DNA of 64,000 nucleotides from Solen grandis (GCA_021229015.1 CM037787.1:39379037-39443036); one strand, 5' to 3'. Counted from the stretch's first letter, positions 45,040 through 55,765 are shown. Made by a program: numbers and translations. Notes: generated by a model from the letters alone, not told the origin.

Positions 45040-45361
45040 AAATAATCAAATGTTCATCTTCCCCACCTCAATTCTCATTTTGTTATAAATATGATAAATA
45101 AGGAAAAATAAAGTTTTCTTCTAGAGTGTAAATTTCTAAGTATGTGACAATTTTAGGACCGACTTCAGGCTACATTCATATTCAGACACAGTAATTGTAT
45201 CTTTTTCCGAAAAAATATCAGCATTTGTGATGATGTCTGACTTCTTACAACATGCATATCACACACAGTGCACTTATATGGCTTTCATCCATTATGAATT
45301 TGCATGTGTGGGACAAGGGCCACCTTTTGACACTATTATTCTCTTAAAAGGCTTTCATCCA
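45040..45361 (-). pseudogene. decayed zinc-finger remnants downstream of ZNF3
   Basis: Minus-strand text shows broken finger pieces in several frames (ATGGCTTTCATCCATTATGA, repeated linker-like TGCATGTGTGGGACAAGGGC, a CATGCATATCACACACAGTG segment). The same kind of remnants follow ZNF2 at 30540-30830. The ancestral array once extended further, or the remnants represent an older partial duplication. Confidence 0.55.
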
Positions 45362-46129
45362 TTATGAAGGCTTTTCTCTTTTATGAATTTGCATGTGTCT
45401 GACAAGAGCTGCCTTTATGCTGCATTTATATTCACACACAGTACACTTGTGCGGTTTTTCTCCAGTATGTCTTCTCATGTGTCTGGTAACGTCTACCTTC
45501 CTATAACATGCATACTCACACAGTGTACACTTATATGGCTTTTCTCCAGTATGAATTTGCATGTGTATCACAAGGGATGACCTATGGTTACACTTATATT
45601 CACACACAGTACACTTGTATGGTTTTTCACCAGTATGAATTCGCATGTGTGCTACAAGGGATTGCTTCTGACTGCATTTATATTCACACACAGTACACTT
45701 GTATGGCTTTTCTCCAGTATGTATTCTCATGTGTCTAACAAGGTCTGACCTAAGTCTAAATTCATGTTTACACACAATACATGTATATGGCTTTTCTCCA
45801 GTATGAATTCGCATATGTGCAACAAGGGCTGACTTATACCTACTGTCATATTTACACACACTACACTTGTATGGATTTTCTCCAGTCCGAATTTTCATGT
45901 TAGAGACAAGGGTCGACTTCTGACTACACTGATCTTCAATGGAAGTACGCTTGTATGATATTTCTATGTAATGTTTTCTCATGTGTCTCGTAAGGTCCAA
46001 CTTTGTACAACATTCATACTCACAAACAGTACATATGTATGGCATATCCCTTGTATTGATTTCTTCTGTTTTGCCATATTTGACTTGTGAATGGCTCGAC
46101 ATGTATGGGTTCAATCCTGACTTTTTCAT
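45362..46129 (-). CDS. C2H2 zinc-finger protein, 7 intact fingers plus 1 degenerate (ZNF3)
   Basis: The 255-residue frame starts MKKSGLNPYMSSHSQVKYGK; an in-frame TAA directly precedes this Met. Finger 1 is intact (CTVCEYECCTKLDLTRHMRKH region). The second is dead: its zinc ligands are replaced (KRTSIEDQ, SNMKIRTGENP). Fingers 3-8 are intact, with TGEKPY(K/T)C linkers. The last is CTVCEYKCSIKAALVRHMQIH followed by KREKPS and the stop. The family binds DNA in the nucleus; the target is not predictable here. The end EKPS-stop is shared with ZNF2, which supports this C-terminus. The N-terminal 30 residues align loosely with ZNF1 (KYGKTEEINTRDMPY versus DMAKPEIITRIKPH). This is the longest uninterrupted zinc-finger frame in the window and the best candidate for a working gene. 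No effector domain is seen. Confidence 0.85.
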   Translation of the reverse strand: MKKSGLNPYMSSHSQVKYGKTEEINTRDMPYICTVCEYECCTKLDLTRHMRKHYIEISYKRTSIEDQCSQKSTLVSNMKIRTGENPYKCSVCKYDSRYKSALVAHMRIHTGEKPYTCIVCKHEFRLRSDLVRHMRIHTGEKPYKCTVCEYKCSQKQSLVAHMRIHTGEKPYKCTVCEYKCNHRSSLVIHMQIHTGEKPYKCTLCEYACYRKVDVTRHMRRHTGEKPHKCTVCEYKCSIKAALVRHMQIHKREKPS

Positions 46130-47210
46130 TTACATATAGTACACTTCCACTTTGATTTCCATATTGATTCACAATGTTTTAGCATTTGTTCTTTTGTTCA
46201 GAAATGTGACACATGCGATCAAAATCATTCTTACTCAGAGGATATGTGTATGGCTTTCTCTTTTAGGTTCTTACAGATGCTGGAGACTTCTGACAAAATA
46301 CATAATCATACCCAATATACTAGCACTTTTTTCCTATTTATGTCCACATGTTTTAGGCCAAGTATAATCATAATTATGCACCTGTGTGTGTATTTATATC
46401 GACAAAGTCGTACATCCTGAAAGGACTGCACACATCAATATTCTGTCATGTATGCTCCAAAGTGAATGCCTGGAAGAATACTGAAATAGAAAATAATTCA
46501 TCTGAAGAAACCTGGAGGATTATTTATTTTGGTACTTGGTATACACATGCATGCATTTACACGAACAACAAAAAACCGTTGGAAAGTGATTATGCTCCAT
46601 GAACTGTGCTTTCTCACAGGATAAGTGTAATGTATATGAATGTTGGTTGCATTGTGTGTGTTGAATATTTTACCTGAGAAATAATGGAATCAAAGTAATG
46701 ATAATCCCTGCAATTTACATATGCTGATAAGGTATTATTATGAAATTGTATTGGAGGATAGGTCTTATTGAGGACACAAAAACTGTTAACTCTTCATTTT
46801 CTAATTTTGTTTGGCCTTTAATTCTTGATTATTTTGTTTATGGACAGCTAAATTCAATCATAGCTGTAAGAGGGAAAATAATTCAGGTCAGTTTGTTTTT
46901 ATGGGTAAAGAATTATGAACAAGGAACAAAGAGAGTAGTAATAGAAAGGCTGAAAAAAACCTGTTTTCGCACCTGTACTAACACACTTTGACCAAAAAGT
47001 GGGTAACCCCACAGGGTACACATACTAGAGTATTGTAGGAGGTCCTGGGGAGAGCGTAATTTTTGCGGAAGTAATGCTAGTCACAGAGAATGAGAAATGA
47101 TGGGACAAGGTTTTTCTCAGTAATCTTGATAAGGAAAACAAATCTTTCAGTAATGCCCATTAACACAGTAGCACCAAAGGGGTCTGACACAAAAGATGAG
47201 TCATATCAGT
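46130..47210 (-). other. 5' flank of ZNF3, duplicated segment
   Basis: Non-coding. It matches the ZNF2 flank in order: CACTTTGATTTCCATATTGA TTCACAAT, ACATCAATATTCTGTCATGT ATGCTCC, AATACTGAAATAGAAAATAA TTC, AGAGGGAAAATAATTCAGG and TGATGGGACAAGG. A plus-strand open frame at 46740-46991 has no recognisable features. Confidence 0.55.
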
Positions 47211-48208
47211 ATATATATGTATAATACAAGGGATTGACCAAGAGTCATATACCCTCCTTGAAAAATGCTAATGTCTCAGTCATTTATATATATGTATAGT
47301 GTATACATTACCGGGTGTATGAACCCATGTCGATATTCTTGAAATACTGGTTAGTTTTGCAATGCGGGTTTCATTGTAGGATAATTGCGTTTGCATGGGT
47401 GAAAAAGTGATTTGTATAAAATGTATCTATCTGATGGCGTCATTTTGCTTAATCTGCCTGTGCATATGTTCGTCAAGGATGGAGGACAATACAATTGTAG
47501 AGTAACCTGCTGATATCAGATTCTATGCAAAACTCTGTATGAGTCTATATTGAAACAGACTACAGCAGAATTACAGAAAGTTTATGGTGTGTTTGTCTTC
47601 TCTAAATTTGCTGTCCACATGTGGTTTCACTGGGTTAGTGATGGCTGATCCTCTATCAAAATGACAAGAGGATTACTGTTAGTAATTGCTGAAAGTTTGG
47701 TGAAAGTTATTGCACAGCACAATATGTATTAACCAACAGACTGGCTATGCAACAGGATTTTGCCTAGACTTTTACCATCAGAGCAAAAAAGAGGTCAGAG
47801 TGAATTTGACAAATTATGAGACAGAATGGTTTTTGACTGAATAGACTGCAAATTATGGCTACTTTTTGACTTAGACATTGAAATTTTGGTCAGTTTGCAG
47901 GCAAGCTAATATCCATGTTATGTTTCAAAATACATTTATGGTATTGACTTGAAAGTTTATGAGTATATTCAAAAGCACCAGAAAACCAAGGAGGGATAAC
48001 TCCTGACTAAATTTGATACAAATTATGGCCCTTTTCAAACTTGGATTATAATATTGGTTATAGTTTTGCATGCACAATGTTATGCTTATGTCTCAGTAAC
48101 AAGGCATAGGATTGACCAATTTTATGCTTATGTCTCAGTAACAAGGCATAGGATTGACTTTAGACTTCCTAAATAGGTGTATCAGACTATCAAGGTGTAT
48201 ATCATTTT
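47211..48208. other. non-coding stretch with a small tandem duplication
   Basis: The phrase TTATGCTTATGTCTCAGTAA CAAGGCATAGGATTGAC occurs twice in a row (about 48080 and 48120, 40-bp shift). Otherwise nothing is recognised. Confidence 0.5.
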
Positions 48209-48345
48209 TGTGTCACCTGCTGTAAGCAGAGGCGACACATTGGGATCACTTTTCCATCACCTCTGTCTGTCAGTCTGTCTGCTGGTCACACTTTTTCTGT
48301 CATGCTGTAGCAGGTGACAAATGTGTTCAAGAAAACACTCCTGTT
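48209..48345 (+). mobile_element. family B minimal element (copy B4)
   Basis: It begins TTTTGTGTCACCTGCTGTAA GCAGAGG with ATTGGGATCACTTTTCC, and ends GTAGCAGGTGACAAATGTG TTCAAGAAAACAC, a decayed 3' hairpin. It is about 135 bp, almost without core, and a near twin of the minus-strand copy at 8640-8769. Confidence 0.65.
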
Positions 48346-48980
48346 GACTGTTATTATATACAGGGTAACTTTTTGAAGGGCAAGAATTGAAATAAATTTC
48401 ATTCGATTTACCAACAAGCATTTCAAATAGATGAATGTGCTGTCTTACGGAGAAAAAATACTAATGCTGATCAACCTACCTACCAAAATGAGGAAGTGTG
48501 TGGTTACTCACAGGGTTTGTCATATATCACTATATGCAATACAAGAGACACTATTCCCGATTACCAAGATTCATACCCTCCTTGAAAAAATGCTAAATTT
48601 CTGTCATTTATAATGTCATATTTAAATACTTTGCACCTATTGCAAGCATATACATTCCAAAAATATGATGCACAGAGTTATGGTTCTTTGCACTGAACTT
48701 CTACTATAAGGAAACATCCACTTGAAAGTTTCAAGTTAATGCTTCATACATTGAGTTATCTCAGAAAAAATTTATGATGGGAATTTAACAAATGGGCAAT
48801 CTACCAACCTAAAATGACATGCAAGTTATGTTTTTGCATTTCTTGGAAAAATGGTCATGACTGTGTTTAACAAATTGGACTGAATCCCTGTCACCACCTA
48901 CAGCTGACAGTAACTTTTCATGAAATGCAAACAATAAGAGAAAAAAATAAGTGTTTAAAAAAATATATATAACCAAATAG
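48346..48980. other. non-coding stretch
   Basis: Partial family-B-core-like phrases appear (GAGTTATGGTTCTTTGCACT at about 48672), but no defined element. No gene. Confidence 0.45.
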
Positions 48981-48987
48981 TGCCATC

Positions 48988-49222
48988 AATGAGCTGCTCA
49001 GCATGACATGCTATTTTTGGTACTGGTTATTATGCACCTTAGTTCATATTTGTGTACCCGTAATTTGTGATATTGTTCTACTTTCAGTTTGGCGATATCC
49101 CCTATGCAGAGGCGTGACAACCAGGTACCAAAAATAGCATGTCGCACTGAGTGGCTCATTTAAGGGACTAAATATCGCAAAACCGAAAGTAGAACAATAT
49201 CACAAATTACAGGTACACAAAT
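48988..49222. repeat. interlocked inverted repeats (family U inserted in family U)
   Basis: Two inverted pairs overlap in the order A-B-A'-B'. A is 48988-49023 (AATGAGCTGCTCAGC start) and A' 49125-49161. B is 49048-49098 (GTGTACCCGTAATTTGTGAT in it) and B' 49172-49222. This is what results if one unit is split by an inverted second copy of the same unit. A further single copy lies at 41424-41530. Confidence 0.75.
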
Positions 49223-49225
49223 GTT

Positions 49226-50130
49226 GACAAATAGCTGACCTACCAACTCAGTTTTTTTCCGTCTGTAACCAGAAACAAGACTATGTAAACCAAGATCTGT
49301 TTTAAAAATAAGAAAATGTTTGCTTATAAATACACTTCTCAACAAAATGGTTGTTATTAATCTGACAGCAAATTTCAATGACACATTAAATTGCACACTT
49401 TAATTATGAAGTAGACCTATAAATAAAATGAACAATATGAGTGTAATATTGGTTCTTGTTCTAATTTGGATTTTACATTTTACACATAAATCTTTGCTGT
49501 TAGGTAGAACCAGAGTTTCTCTATATACAGAATTAAGAGACCCTGAAAGAACACAGTACTTTTTTGCAACCGTTACTCACAGATTTTGTCTCTATTTCTA
49601 ATTCCGCAATAGGTACTCGCGTTGTCCTCGTCGGGAGCACAAAATACCCAAATCTTCCCAAATCTTACTTGTGACAGCGCCATTTTCAGTGTGTTCGGAA
49701 ATTACACTCAGGTCAACTCGGGATAACCCAAATGGTAACTTGTCAAAACCCAGGTAAGACAGGTGGTGTTTCCCGTGTTAACTTTTCTTACTCTGCCCCG
49801 TGAGCAAGGTAAAGTGGGTGATACTAATCGAAACACGTGACACTTGTAGTTTAGAACCAACATGAACTAGTATATTAAATTGTCCAGCAATTAGGCAATT
49901 ATGTTCATTTTTTAAAATGACAATTTAAGTCAGAAAGACTATACATGGGCCCCAGAAACTCTATATAATTCATGATATGAGGGACATGGCCTTGTCTCAT
50001 TATGCGGCTGATAAACAGGACATCATCCTGCATCAAAGTCAGCATAAAGTTGAAATCTAACTTGCAACTTGAAACAAATTATATCACAAATCCTACAATA
50101 TAAACTGTTGTGGCAACTATGATTTTTCTG
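49226..50130. other. non-coding stretch with a GC-richer island
   Basis: Mostly AT-rich. The part at about 49600-49830 is richer in CpG (for example GGTACTCGCGTTGTCCTCGT CGG) and may be a promoter region (separate entry). No confident gene. Confidence 0.4.
49640..49700 (-). promoter_or_regulatory. possible promoter / first exon with YY1-like AAAATGGCGC
   Basis: On the minus strand AAAATGGCGCTGTCACAA is followed by GTAAGATT. This would be a YY1-type initiator-like motif (AAnATGGCG) whose ATG opens a five-codon exon (MALSQ, 49669-49683) ending at a good splice donor. It faces toward ZNF3 about 3.5 kb away. ZNF3 itself has a stop before its Met, so any link would have to be a 5' UTR or alternative exon. 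Speculative. Confidence 0.2.
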
Positions 50131-50358
50131 TCCCCGGTGGCCGAGTTGTTAGAGCGTCCGCCTCGGGAGCAGGAGCTCGAATCCTGGTAGGGTCATTCGG
50201 ATTTTCATGTGAGGAAGCCTTCCACCTGGCTTGAGGTTGGTCGGAGGTTCTACCCGGAAGCCTCCGTCCATTCGGGGTCTTCCTCCACCTGTAATTAGCT
50301 GGACGTCACTACATGACTGAAGTACTGTCGAAGCGACGGTAATCTCATAGTCAAGTCA
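50131..50358 (+). mobile_element. tRNA-derived SINE with a different head
   Basis: The head reads CCCCGGTGGCCGAGTTGTTA GAGCG and the B box region GAGCTCGAATCCTGG. The body (GGATTTTCATGTGAGGAAGC, CCTCCACCTGTAATTAGCTG, ACTGAAGTACTGTCGAAGCG ACGG) is that of the 1738 copy. The A-to-B spacing is shorter than in the 1738 copy, so the same body is joined to a different or rearranged tRNA head. Confidence 0.7.
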
Positions 50359-50374
50359 AATCGAATGCACCCCT

Positions 50375-50840
50375 CTGAGTTCATATTTTGTTTTCAATAA
50401 CCATTGCTAATGCATTTTTTTACATTTGGAGAGAATATATCATATAGTGATGTATTTAGGAATACATGATCTGATATAAAGGTGAAGGTTTCTCTGTTTT
50501 TCTTGCAATAACTTCTTTTACTGACGAGAACTGGACACGAAGCCCCCAACCATTGTTTATATAAACACATTTTTATCAAAATGTGACGAAAATAAAAATA
50601 AAAACAGAAATAAACTTAACATCAGCTACATGTAGTTGGGATCATCAAAGCTTATAATACCGACAACACTAGAAAATACATACCTATTATACATAGTTTA
50701 AAAGTACAATAAACTGTAGGAGGAGTTTGACATTTATTTTAGAATGTTTACATCTAAAGGGAGATAGTTTTTGTAACGTGAAAGGGAGACAATGCCAAAA
50801 GGTTAGCGGGCACCAAATTGGATATCATGTCACAAAATAT
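50375..50840 (+). repeat. dispersed repeat family H (copy 3)
   Basis: The phrases CATTTGGAGAGAATATATCA, TTTTCTTGCAATAACTTCTT, ACGAGAACTGGACAC and AAAGGGAGACAATGCCAAAA GG match the copies at 20500 and 41745 in the same order. Confidence 0.6.
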
Positions 50841-51887
50841 CACCCTGTCACACCATACTGATAGATTAATGATATATAGATAGATATTGATGAAATCCTA
50901 ACAAATGAATAATCCTTTCATTTTTTATTAAAGCGTTCAAAGATTAAAAAAAAACAACCCCAAAAAACATTCAAGCGCCTCTGAGAACATGATGCCTCCA
51001 TTTTCAAACGACCAACCCAAGCGAGGAGGTATACCATAACACGGACTCTGACCATAACAAGTATTTTTAGCTCACATGAGCACAACGTGCTCAAGGTGAG
51101 CTTTTCTGATCGCCTTTTGTCCGGCGTCCGTCGTCCGTCGTCCGTGCGTCCGTGCGTGCGTGCGTGCGTGCGTCCGGCGTCAACAATTGCTTCAAACAAC
51201 ATCTTCTCCTAAACGGCTTGGCCAATTTGAAAAATATTTTGCAGGAATGTTCCTTGGATGAAGCTCTACTAAAGTTGTATAAATGGTTCTGGTCCATCGC
51301 ATAATTAGGTCACAGGAGCTAAAAATAGATTTTAAAAATGAAAATTTAAAAAATCTTCTTCTCTGAAACCACAAGGCCTAGCCTTTAGATATTTGGTATG
51401 AAGCATCATCTTATGGGCCACTACCAAGATTGTACAAATCATAGCCCTATGGTGATAAATGACCCCGCACCAGGGGTCACTTGTTTTACATAGAGTTATA
51501 TAGGAAAATCTTAAAAAATCTTCTTCTATGAATCCATAAGGCCTAGAGCTTAGATATTTGGTATGAGCATCATCTTATGGGCCACTACCAAGATTGTACA
51601 AATCATAGCTTATGGTGATAAATGACCTCGACCAGGGGTCACTTGTTTTACACAGAGTTATATAGGAAAATCTTAAAAAATCTTCTTCCATGAATCCATA
51701 AGGCCTAGAGCTTAGATATTTGGTATGTAGCATCATCTTATGGGCCACTACCAAGATTGTACAAATCATAGCCTTATGGTGATAAATGACCCCACACCAG
51801 GGGTCACTTGTTTTACATAGAGTTAAATAGGAAAATCTTAAAAAATCTTCTTCTATGAATCAATAAGGCCTAGAGCTAAGATTTTTG

Positions 51888-52758
51888 TGTCGCCTGCATA
51901 GCATGGCAGACACATAGGGATCACTTTGTCCGTCGTCGTCGTCGTCGGCGTCGTCGTCGGTGTCGTCGGCGTCGTCGGCGTCACACTTTCTTGTCCGGAG
52001 CATAACTCGAAAAGTATTTGAGGTATCACCTTGAAACTTAAAACATGGCTAGATCACATTGAGGTGGAGTGCAGTGCACAAGAATGATAACTCTGACTTT
52101 CGTATTTTCTGAGTTATTGTCCTTTGTTGATTTTCAGTCTTAATTTTTGTCCAGGGCATAACTCAAAAAGTATTTGAGGTGCACTTAAACTTAAATGTAG
52201 ATCCATTGAAGGGAGTGCAGTTCACATAAATGATAACTCTCACTTTCTTTTCTCCTGAGTTATTGCCCTTTGTTGATACTCAGACTTCATTTTTGTCTGG
52301 AGCATAACACGAAAAGTATTTGAGATATTACTTTGAAACCTCACAGGTGGAAAGATCTCATGGAGTGCATTGTGCAAGAATGATAACTGTTGTATTTTTG
52401 GAGTTATTTCCCTTTGTTTATTTTTTTGGATTTAATTCTTGTGTGGTGCATAACTTGTAAAGTATTTGAAGTGTTGCCTTAAACATTTATAGTAGATAGA
52501 TCTCATTGGTCTGAGTGCAGTACACAAGAATGATAACTCAATAATGATAATGATGACTACAAACTTGCAACATATATATAACTAACGTCATAATTGCTTA
52601 ATGACGTCATACTTTTTCTTACAGTTAATGTTTTGAATTCATAGTCATTCTGACACTCCTCTGATGAAGACTGTATAGTCGAAAGTGCTCGGGAAAATTA
52701 TTACATATTGCACTGTTTGAATTTTTTTCCCCCCCCCCCCCCCCCAAAAAAAAAAAAA

Positions 52759-52795
<37 letters not shown>

Positions 52796-52945
52796 ATTTG
52801 GTGTTATTTGGTGTTATTTTGTACCTCACAAAATAGATTATGCTTTATCAATAATTTGTCAAAAGATCGATTTTCTAGTCAATTCTTTCATCAAACATGC
52901 TTAAATGCAGGCGACACAAGTGTTCCGAGGAACACCCACATCTAG
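51888..52945 (+). mobile_element. family B full-length element (B5), nested in A8
   Basis: The 5' end is TGTGTCGCCTGCATAGCATG GCAGACAC (imperfect hairpin), then a CGTCGTCGGCGTCG run. The core has diverged units (GTCCGGAGCATAACTCGAAA AGTATTTGAGG). The 3' end is GCAGGCGACACAAGTG, a hairpin GTGTTCC-GA-GGAACAC (52920-52935), CCACAT and CTAG (52942-52945). The host reads AAGATTTTT before and TTGGTATGTAGTAGC after. The uninterrupted host text at 32870-32895 (minus strand) is AAGATTTTTGGTATGTAGTAG, so the target duplication is 0-3 bp. A hairpin shortly before CTAG, with at most a tiny duplication, is Helitron-like. Confidence 0.8.
52729..52793. repeat. composite simple repeat C17-A14-(TA)n-(GT)n
   Basis: A run of 17 C (52729-52745) is followed by 14 A, then about seven TA and about ten GT units, inside element B5. 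Such runs are prone to sequencing and assembly error. Confidence 0.85.
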
Positions 52946-53203
52946 TTGGTATGTAGTAGCATCTAATGGTTCATTACAAAGATTTTCAAAGTCTTGGCCC
53001 TACGGTGATAAAATGACCCTGCGCCCAAGTCTTCTCTGAAACCATATGTCCCATTGCTTAGATATTTGGTGTGTAGTATTGTCAGGGGTAAAATGTTTTA
53101 GATTAAGTTATATCAGAATCCTTGTCTGTTTAAAAACCTTGACATCAGTTGAAGCAATGGTACTCAGGTGAGCGATTCAGGGCCATCATGGCCCTCTTGT
53201 TTT

Positions 53204-55613
53204 AATTTTCAGAGGGGACTTAATTCGGAACATCGTTGGGCACCACCGGTCAATACCTTCCTTCATTATCCATTAAAAATGAATGAAGATTAGCGCAAGA
53301 TCCCGCAGCCGACGGGCGGAAGATAGAAGGAGAGAGAAGTGTGTGTCAGCTTTTTATTTTAATGCACCACATCAAAAACACAATCCATATTTATTTCAAT
53401 GTTTTTTGTTGTTGTTGTTTTCAATGGATTATAGGGAAATATCAGTGAGTTGAAAATTTCACTTTACAATTAAATTCACTCTTTATCAATATTTCGGGAA
53501 AGAATGCATTTCCCAAGAAGAAGAGGAAGAAGAAGAAAAAAAACACATGAATTTTTTAACCACTATAAAATAAATGTTTGTACAATCACCATATTGTTAT
53601 GATTTCGTATAATAATCACATATTTTCTTATACTTAATCAATAGGAGAAAATCACTGCTTCATAACAGTGATTACCATTTTTAGTTGTGTGTGACGTAGT
53701 CACTCACTATGGTACCTACATTCTGAAGGTCCGTTTCTCTACATTTAAAACCGAAGAACCTTTCAATTTTGTATGAATGACCGAACGATTGAACAGAAAT
53801 CTACAATACAGATCGATATGCTTATATTCAGCCAAAGTAGTGAACACTCAATTTTGAGAAAAAAATAAATATTTACGGGACACAATAATTATATGTAATT
53901 TAAAAGCACATAAGCACAATTTACCCTACGATGTTGCGTAACTCACTTTACCACGCGGAGGAGTATAGTTTCTTTCGAATGCAAAGATGGCTCATGCCTG
54001 AATTTGGATGGTGGATGTGCAGGTTTGGGTTATTCAGTGGTGTTTCAATGGTCTATATAGGAAGATTGAATTACGATAAAAACAAGGATAACCTCCGTAT
54101 AATCACATCTACTATCGCAGATACATCAGAGATATCTCAAGGGGTTATTTGTTGCTCTATAGAATGGCTGATACAGGTGTATATCTGCTAACAGAAGTTA
54201 CTATAGACAAAGTACGGAGCCACAGCATCTATAAATAGAAACTGTGCCGTCGCTCGGTAGTATAAATCAAAGCACTGATAGTGCTAAGAGAACCGAATTG
54301 TCTCATTTCTTTTGTTTATCACAGAAATTTAATAAATGGAGGTCAAATTTTTGCACAATACCAACAAACCCGCTTTAACGTTGCATTTACATGGTCATTA
54401 GATGAACGTACCATTTGTTTCAACAGACTGTAACAATTAGCATATTGCCACTCTTACTCCTCCTATATTTCTATAGCCTTCAATGAACAATTGTTTATTA
54501 TTTTAATATAAATTTAATATTTAGAAAAACTAAGTTACCCTGCATATTTGCAGCTTGTCAAACCCTCTTCCACTTGAGAAACACACAACTTCAGTGCCTT
54601 TAGCGCTTTGATATATAATTTTCAATGTTTTGTAACGAGACTACTAAAAGGCACTATCCTGTTTTATCAAGACATAGAGGATAATTGTTTGTTTTTGTGT
54701 AAGATCGATTAATAATTTCACTGAGTGAACATAAAGAGTGATATTTTTTACGTGTGGCAAAGCTATTCCAACCATTATAATGTTTCACTTATAGTTCTGT
54801 TTCAGAAAGTCCAGAGAATTGTAGCACATTTTATTTAAATGTCCTGAACTAATTGAATACTAAGCACATTTAGTCACACTTGGTTTAAATACCTGTGTTG
54901 CAACGTTTTTCAACCTGTTACTTCCATTTCTTGTCTGTACTTTTTTTCCCATATGACATTAAACAGCTGTTCCGGTTTCGTATTTCTTATACTTAAAGTA
55001 ATTATATTATGTAGGCCGAATTACACCACTCCGCGTCACGCGCATATATTCTATAGATGCATATTGTGTTGAACTCAAACAGCTGGATTGGATGTATTTG
55101 ATGCAAATAACTTTGATTGAAAAGATGTAATATATAAAAGGCAAAGGCTCGAAGCGAGCGCAGCAATTATGTTTGTTATGACATAGCATGGGTTTATTCT
55201 GACCTTCCATCCTTAACACTGACAAAGCTACTGGACTACTCACACATGAGCTTATTTAGAGTCTCTTTAAATATAAATAGTTGTAAAGAGACCCTGGCAA
55301 ACATTATATTGTTTTTGTTAACTTTGATCGTTTTAAACTATTATTATCATTAAAATCCTTATTGCGACAACCGTTATTTATATTATATTAAATTGTTTTT
55401 GTTACTTTTCCTGATGATTTTTATTTTCCTCTCTCCTTCTTCTTCTCATTATTATTGCTGCTTATTACTTTTATTGCTGATTTTATTATCGCTGCTACAC
55501 CTATTACCTCTATTGCCGCACTTTTTACATCGTCGGACAACCTAAGACTGCTGATTACGCTCTTCATACTATCGCTGTTATTTTTTTTTTTATCTTATTT
55601 TAAATTTACATTA
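53204..55613. other. non-coding stretch
   Basis: No supported gene. A plus-strand frame at 53931-54191 (86 codons) lacks a recognisable domain. A TATAAAT box-like word at about 54261 follows the less AT-rich CCGTCGCTCGGTAG, but no gene is seen after it. The rest is AT-rich, with TTATTATT-type simple sequence near 55440-55600. Confidence 0.45.
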
Positions 55614-55765
55614 CCGCTGTGGATTCGAAACCCAGCAAAGTCACTCCAAATTTACATGTGATGAAGCCTACCAGCTGGCTTTCGATAGAACAGTGGTTCT
55701 ACCCGATTGTGTCTGTGCACCTAGGGTCTCCCTCCACCTGTATTTGGCTGGATGCCACTACATCA
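55614..55765 (+). mobile_element. SINE fragment
   Basis: The text GTGGATTCGAAACCCAGCAA AGTCACTCC, ACATGTGATGAAGCCTACCA GCTGGCTT and CCTCCACCTGTATTTGGCTG GATG matches the body of the 1738 SINE with many changes. The A box and 3' end are missing. It is an old copy. Confidence 0.6.

Larger units (their letters stand above)
51064..53203 (-). mobile_element. family A long element (A8), full ends, hosting B5
   Basis: On the minus strand the element runs from AACAAGAGGGCCATGATGG CCC (near 53203), CGCTCACCTGAG, through about 165-bp units (GGTCATTTATCACC type), to GACGCCGGACGCACGCACG, the hairpin GAGCACGTTGTGCTC and GTGAGCTAAAAA (51064). It is the inverted counterpart of 32667-35472. It keeps the complete 5' end that A6 lacks. 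The family B element at 51888-52945 sits inside. Confidence 0.85.

Noticed and set aside
53931..54191. 86-codon plus-strand frame
   Set aside because: No motif, no supporting splice or promoter context, and AT-rich flanks. Likely chance.
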